From assembly GCF_017876315.1 (NCBI RefSeq), contig NZ_JAGINU010000001.1, forward strand, positions 1,178,001 through 1,242,000: a stretch of 64,000 nucleotides of DNA, given 5' to 3'. Positions within the stretch are counted from its first letter, which is position 1, and each line of letters begins with the position of its first letter. The translations under genes and the position numbers were made by a program. Of the stretch, positions 62,501 to 64,000 are shown piece by piece. The notes beneath the pieces are model-generated. The model was given only the letters and a program-made list of their open reading frames with translations. It made no database searches and was not told where the DNA came from. This stretch comes from Pseudonocardia parietis. GTDB lineage: Bacteria > Actinomycetota > Actinomycetes > Mycobacteriales > Pseudonocardiaceae.

Positions 62501-62753
62501 GGAGTGGCGTGCCCCGTCCGACGCCGGGCCGCTCGGCTCCGGCGAACCCGATGCCATGCCGTTCCCGCACGAGCTGGCGGTGAACGCCCTGGCCACCGGC
62601 GAGCCCCGCACCCTGGGGATCCGGTTCACCTGGCCTTCGGCGCTGTTCGACGAGGCCCGGATCGCCGAGCTCGCTGCGCTGCTGCGCGACGAGCTCGCGG
62701 CACTGGCCGTGTCGTCGGAGCCGGGCCCGCCCGCGGGAACGGGTCGACGATGA
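53595..62753 (+). CDS. Dimodular siderophore NRPS, C-A-T-E-C-A-T-E
   Basis: 3052 residues. Domains: C1 (about 15-450, HHLVFDG), accepting DHB from the carrier protein; A1 (about 478-960, YTSGSTGRPKG, NGKLDR); T1 (GGDSISA, about 1004); E1 (about 1050-1500, HHLAADGVSWR, EGHGRE, NYLGRF); C2 (about 1540-1980, NHHALLDGWSMP); A2 (about 2000-2490, FTSGTTGRPKP, AGKLDR); T2 (GGDSIVSL, about 2540); E2 (about 2580-3045). By-eye specificity codes are D-A-D-D-I-G-L-V-D-K for A1 (acidic pocket, perhaps a basic residue) and D-V-F-N-L-G-C-V-N-K for A2 (unassigned). E2 reads HHLVVDPVSWR and QGHGRPE, so its catalytic Glu is Gln. No thioesterase. The GTG at 53595 follows GAAGGAG. Confidence 0.93.
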   Translation: MRTATVRTEETTQSAGAGLLELTGAQLGIWNAQRLEPDSPYYVVGDVLEISGASTVDVPALLEAIRATVAEAETLRLRVVSTPDGPRQWVDRSPVPQPPVVDLRDAADPEAAARELVVAERARIARECREMVDRPLFHPSVAVLDDHTVRYLQLGHHLVFDGYSATMLCRRIGARYTAAVRGEEPPRNPFRPFADVVAADLEYRAGEQSDQDRVFWRDLLTPMPEPGDTPSTADGPAGRTVTARRELGPGVVGRLKAVADDAGVTWGELVIAGYAAFLHRITHRTDVVFALPLMCRVGSAALRTPAMMVNVLPLRLDVRPGDRLDELGRRTAVALREVRAHQRHRGEDLPRELPGAGELLHGRGINLKAFDFAVELGDATGVLVNVAGGPPEDLGLTATPTADGGLLFGFEADARTNDEPTVRRRLDAVADLITALAAPELPAVGAVELLDRGERDRVLAALDRPAPAGTPKDVPELLDDLAARPDRSALAHDGTRLTAGELVDRVRELAAALRGRGVGAGDVVAVSLPREPALVIALLAVLDAGAAFLVLDPAHPPQRRRELLDDARPVLLLATPGTLGDLPGEPGIPVLDPTGPLPAGPASSGPLDPDRPAYVIYTSGSTGRPKGVLARAGGLAALVHHHRGTLVAAAERAAGRDLRAAHTYSFAFDAALDQLTWLLAGHELHLYGTDMVRDGDALAAALRADRIDVVDTTPSLAGPLLDAGLLDGTGLPDDTGYRPSVLILGGEATPAPLWRRVAATGITAFNLYGPTETTVDATVAPITGEHPMIGFPLAGTRGYLLDAALQPVAHGEPGELYLAGPHLALGYLDRPGVTAERFVADPFHPGRMYRTGDRARLAAHGLEFLGRDDGQVKIRGYRVELGEVEAELAAVPGVGTAAVTVRAEAGRDRLVGYVTGDLTPDAAREAMAARVPEHLVPSTVLVLDTLPTTVNGKLDRAALPAPAPSSSGRAPGTDAERALHDVVAGVLGAERIDVDDDFLALGGDSISAIAVGSRLREAGLELRPRDLLARRSLAALAVAATPTAAPEPDAPADDPTGPAPAPPIVRGLLDPNPDPATIAGYAQWTALRIDTPLDTDDLTAAVGALLERHDALRLRCGPARDSSGGSGAAPERGAEPVPGHPEAGAVPATAELEVLPADAVDAARVVRETVTGPLTDDRVTSLAEFLAGELDPAGADLVRVLLARTGPGEPDRLLIVVHHLAADGVSWRVLLPDLHRACRAAAAGAAPTPTRAGASWRRHATLLAEQGREGTHRDELPYWRSALAASARIGDRPLDPRRDTVGTADHDVTALTPAETAALVERLPAAYRAGVDEVLLAALALALRVVAGQADAVTVSTEGHGRESTGADLAGTVGWFTVEHPVRLPLDAVSDPDALRDALAGGPAAGRLLRAVKEAARAVPGDGSGYGVLRHLDPHTRDELGTAAPPDVLLNYLGRFAASPGEGWRMPAGSAFAVTEPPGKALEQLLALNSFLNVGDAGEHLRVEWIAAGAVLGPGRVAAVQRAFADAVAGLAAHADRIGPGGGGLTPSDLPLVRLDQATIDELQRERPLADVLPATALQAGLAFHSMAMAEGDTDVYVVQAVVTLAGEPDPERMRAAAAELLRRHPSLRIHLAALDDGQVVQVVPSGVDLDWRFVDLTGAPERFAEVAAAEQARPFDPARPPLIRFLLVRLGPGEHRLAITNHHALLDGWSMPLVGRALLGIHDELGGGPAVPAPPPVAEHFAWLAARDHDAARTAWRELLDGIEEGTRLAPAASGTAVARPQRHPVELGTEFSAALRRFARERGVTLTAVLHTAWGLVLGRATGRRDVLFGQPVSGRPAEVPGVERMVGQLGNTVPVRVRWAPGDTAAAVLSAVHDQAVALSEHHHVGLPEVQRAAGVGDLFDTMLVMENFPAAERKPAAGDGPGPVVTGVEISDATHYPLTVVVIPDDAIVLGLGHQPAALDDTTVTALGDALHTVLHELVADPERPAAALPLLDDARHAAALAVADGGPPATEPLLARFARIATARADHPAVQCRDRVLSYAELDRRSDRLARGLVAAGVRPEQPVAVLLERDVEMAVAILGVLRAGAVYLPLDPAYPPARLAAMVADTPPAAALTVAATDDVGALLDGVPRLRLDLDTPEPGPVALPAPDPDRLAYVIFTSGTTGRPKPVGVTHRGLPDLVTLQEDVFGITPDDRVLHFASTSFDVALFQTVMALLSGATSVIAPAEVRDSAEALLEHIEQQRVTVVNLLPSFLAAMPEDRPLDPAITLLVGAERLDPATAARWGDRRALVNCYGPTEATVNAVAWRFDSRDPGPLPIGRPDAGTRAYVLDAGLTPVGAGRDGELYLAGPGLARGYLGRPGATASSFVADPFGPPGARMYRTGDRVRLRPDGQLVFLGRTDDQVKIRGFRVEPGEVETALAGLAGVRAAAVVVRDGRLIGYAVPETGATADPQRWRSELAAELPAHLVPSHLVALDRLPLTPAGKLDRAALPAPTGPDAGPVREPATEAERVLLGVLREVLGTGTLGPDDDFLDAGGDSIVSLQVISRARRAGWLLSARDVFDGGSAAGMAARAIPAAGTTTTTTTAAGPVTGEAPLTPVMRDLLRRGGPGRPGDPSAGYCQWTETVVPAGGDEATWRAVLDALLERHDALRGHLAVPDAGVEPVLRVPGPGAVIGADVLVRTVLRPTDDPRVMADERIAAARATLDPYRGPLLRAEWLDAGPTRPGRLVLLAHHLVVDPVSWRILLDDLAQAYRAVVAGEPPSVPPTGRSWVGWARSLAAAVDARRDELGHWREVAAVTDAGWGDVPADPARDTIGTARHHEIRLDPETTAAVLTTLPAAYRSTADAVLLTALTRATHRWRGRGGEPELLVDLQGHGRPETAPDGSGPVDLSRTVGWFTTVTPAVVRPGAGGPASVGRQLRAGGGGLGYGLLRDAPDRPLGAVDRPRITFNYLGRFTAPTGQDQEWRAPSDAGPLGSGEPDAMPFPHELAVNALATGEPRTLGIRFTWPSALFDEARIAELAALLRDELAALAVSSEPGPPAGTGRR

Positions 62754-64000
62754 GCGCCGGCGCCGAGGCACCCGACCGGATCGATGCCCCGCTGGTGCGG
62801 GCGGCGTTCGTGCTCGTGCTGGGCACGTTCATGGCCACCCTGGACGCGACGATCGTCGCCGTCGGGGTGAGCACCCTGGCGGCCGAGTTCGACGCGACCC
62901 CGGTCGAGGTGCAGTGGGTGAGCACTGCGTACCTGCTCGCCGTGGTCGCGGCGGTACCGGCGTCCGGCTGGCTGGTCGACCGGTTCGGCGGGCGCCGGAC
63001 GTGGATCGTCGCGGTGCTCTGTTTCGTCGCGGCGTCCGCGCTCTGCGCACTGGCCTGGTCGCTGACCTCGCTGGTCGCGTTCCGGGTGCTGCAGGGCCTG
63101 GCCGGCGGGCTCCTCCCGGCGACCGGGCAGGCGGTTCTGGCCCGCCTCGCCGGACCCTCCCGGATCGGCCGGGTGATCAGCATCGTCGGGATGGTGCCGC
63201 TGCTCTCGCCGGTCCTCGGCCCGCTCGCCGGTGGCGCGATCCTGGGCGTCGCGACCTGGCCGTGGCTGTTCTACGTCAACCTGCCGATCGGGATCGGCGC
63301 GGCGGTGCTGGCGGTGCTGCTGGTCCCGCGGGACACCGCGGCAGCGCGCGGGGCCGCGTTCGACGTCCGCGGGGCGCTGCTGCTCTCGCCGGGCCTGGCG
63401 GTGTTCGTGCTCGGCCTGACCGAGCTCGAACGGACCGGCGGGCCGCTGCCCGGGGTACCGGTGAGCCTCGCCGGGCTGGCGATGCTGGTGCTGTTCGTGG
63501 TGCACGGGCTGCGCACCCGCGGCACCCCGCTGATCGACCCGCGGCTGTTCGCACGCAACCCGTTCGGCCCGGCCGCGCTCGCCCTGGTGATCCTCGGGCT
63601 CTCGGTGTTCGGCGCGACCTTCCTGCTCCCGCTCTACCTGCAGACCGGCCGCGGCCTGGACGCCTGGGAGACCGGCCTGCTGCTCGCCCCGCAGGGGGTC
63701 GGCGCGCTCGCCGGGGCGCTGCTGGTCAACCGGCTGGTCGACCGGATCGCACCGCGGAACCTGGTGCTGGCCGGGATCGGGCTGGTGGCGCTGGGCACCG
63801 TGGTGTTCACCCAGCTCGCCCAGGATCCGTCGGACGCACTCGTGGCGACGTCGCTGCTGGTCCGTGGCGCGGGCTCGGCGCTGATCGGGGCACCGGTGAT
63901 GGCGCTGGTGTACCGCACCATGGCCAAGGAGATGATCCCGCGGGCGGCGAGCGCGCTGAACCTGCTCAACACCCTCGGTGGCTCGGTCGGCACGGCGCTG
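62750..64000 (+). CDS. MFS exporter, DHA2/EmrB-QacA type (cut by window edge)
   Basis: 417 residues visible, C-terminus missing. Motif C-like and A-like signatures are present: FMATLDATIVAVGVSTLAAEF (helix 1), WLVDRFGGRRTW (motif A), RVLQGLAGGLLPATGQAV and LGPLAGGAIL (motif C). At least ten helices are seen, consistent with the 14-helix family. The ATG at 62750 overlaps the NRPS stop, so it is coupled to siderophore synthesis and most likely exports the product. Confidence 0.92.
   Translation, partial: MSAGAEAPDRIDAPLVRAAFVLVLGTFMATLDATIVAVGVSTLAAEFDATPVEVQWVSTAYLLAVVAAVPASGWLVDRFGGRRTWIVAVLCFVAASALCALAWSLTSLVAFRVLQGLAGGLLPATGQAVLARLAGPSRIGRVISIVGMVPLLSPVLGPLAGGAILGVATWPWLFYVNLPIGIGAAVLAVLLVPRDTAAARGAAFDVRGALLLSPGLAVFVLGLTELERTGGPLPGVPVSLAGLAMLVLFVVHGLRTRGTPLIDPRLFARNPFGPAALALVILGLSVFGATFLLPLYLQTGRGLDAWETGLLLAPQGVGALAGALLVNRLVDRIAPRNLVLAGIGLVALGTVVFTQLAQDPSDALVATSLLVRGAGSALIGAPVMALVYRTMAKEMIPRAASALNLLNTLGGSVGTAL

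Noticed and set aside
53469..62771. A 3100-codon open frame on the minus strand opposite the NRPS
   Set aside because: Codon-bias shadow of a very GC-rich gene: no recognisable domains, Arg/Gly/His-rich, and the plus strand has clear NRPS motifs.

Overview
The window is GC-rich DNA (well over 70% G+C by eye) with dense, often 4-base-overlapping genes, many GTG starts and actinobacterial gene families. Gene content and order point to an actinomycete of the Pseudonocardia/Amycolatopsis/Mycobacterium breadth. The block groEL2 - moeA - psd - pssA - AAA ATPase - VirR-like LytR_C protein - DUF3263 protein - def matches the order I remember from Mycobacterium tuberculosis (Rv0429c-Rv0440). I did no database search; all names come from motif and whole-protein recognition.

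Layout. 1-0.45 kb: start of a nitrate-sensor-like (NIT) membrane protein. 0.9-13.4 kb: housekeeping block (XPB helicase, PspC protein, groEL2 with two CIRCE boxes, moeA, psd/pssA, CDC48-like ATPase, VirR-like protein, DUF3263, def). Between moeA and psd lies a 0.5 kb gap with a perfect CRP/GlxR site and a strong intrinsic terminator, possibly a small RNA locus. 13.1-18.5 kb: NarL/DesK two-component system, two tiny membrane peptides and a MacB-type ABC exporter. 18.6-23.8 kb: F420/deazaflavin-type nitroreductase, TPP riboswitch with thiD, and a form II CO-dehydrogenase-like molybdenum hydroxylase (L-S-M order). 23.8-31.7 kb: two more NarL/DesK systems, one split by an iron-siderophore lipoprotein gene, plus membrane proteins and a methyltransferase. 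31.8-36.0 kb: NDMA-dependent methanol dehydrogenase with a MoxR ATPase and a CoxE-like VWA protein. 36.2-37.7 kb: an IS110-family element immediately before a cobalamin riboswitch and metE. 40.4-45.2 kb: Opp/Nik-type importer genes (binding protein and two permeases, no ATPase) behind an SmtB-like operator, then an unassigned conserved protein.

45.2-64 kb is a catecholate siderophore cluster: TetR regulator, two siderophore-interacting reductases, FecB-type lipoprotein, 2,3-dihydroxybenzoate genes (entA, entC, entE, entB and a free aryl carrier protein), a 3052-residue C-A-T-E-C-A-T-E NRPS and an MFS exporter cut by the window edge. IdeR/DtxR-like boxes precede three iron genes (25.56, 45.96 and 46.99 kb). 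DHB is made from chorismate by EntC, EntB and EntA, loaded by EntE onto the carrier protein, and condensed with two amino acids by the NRPS. The NRPS lacks a thioesterase, so more assembly-line genes probably lie beyond the window.

The oddities most worth checking are: a one-base deletion in the nucleotide-binding loop of entE; a second epimerisation domain that has lost two catalytic-motif residues; an array of 16-bp palindromes forming the N-terminus of a permease; short tandem repeats carrying a stop codon just after several genes; and a possible bridge-RNA region in the IS110 element.
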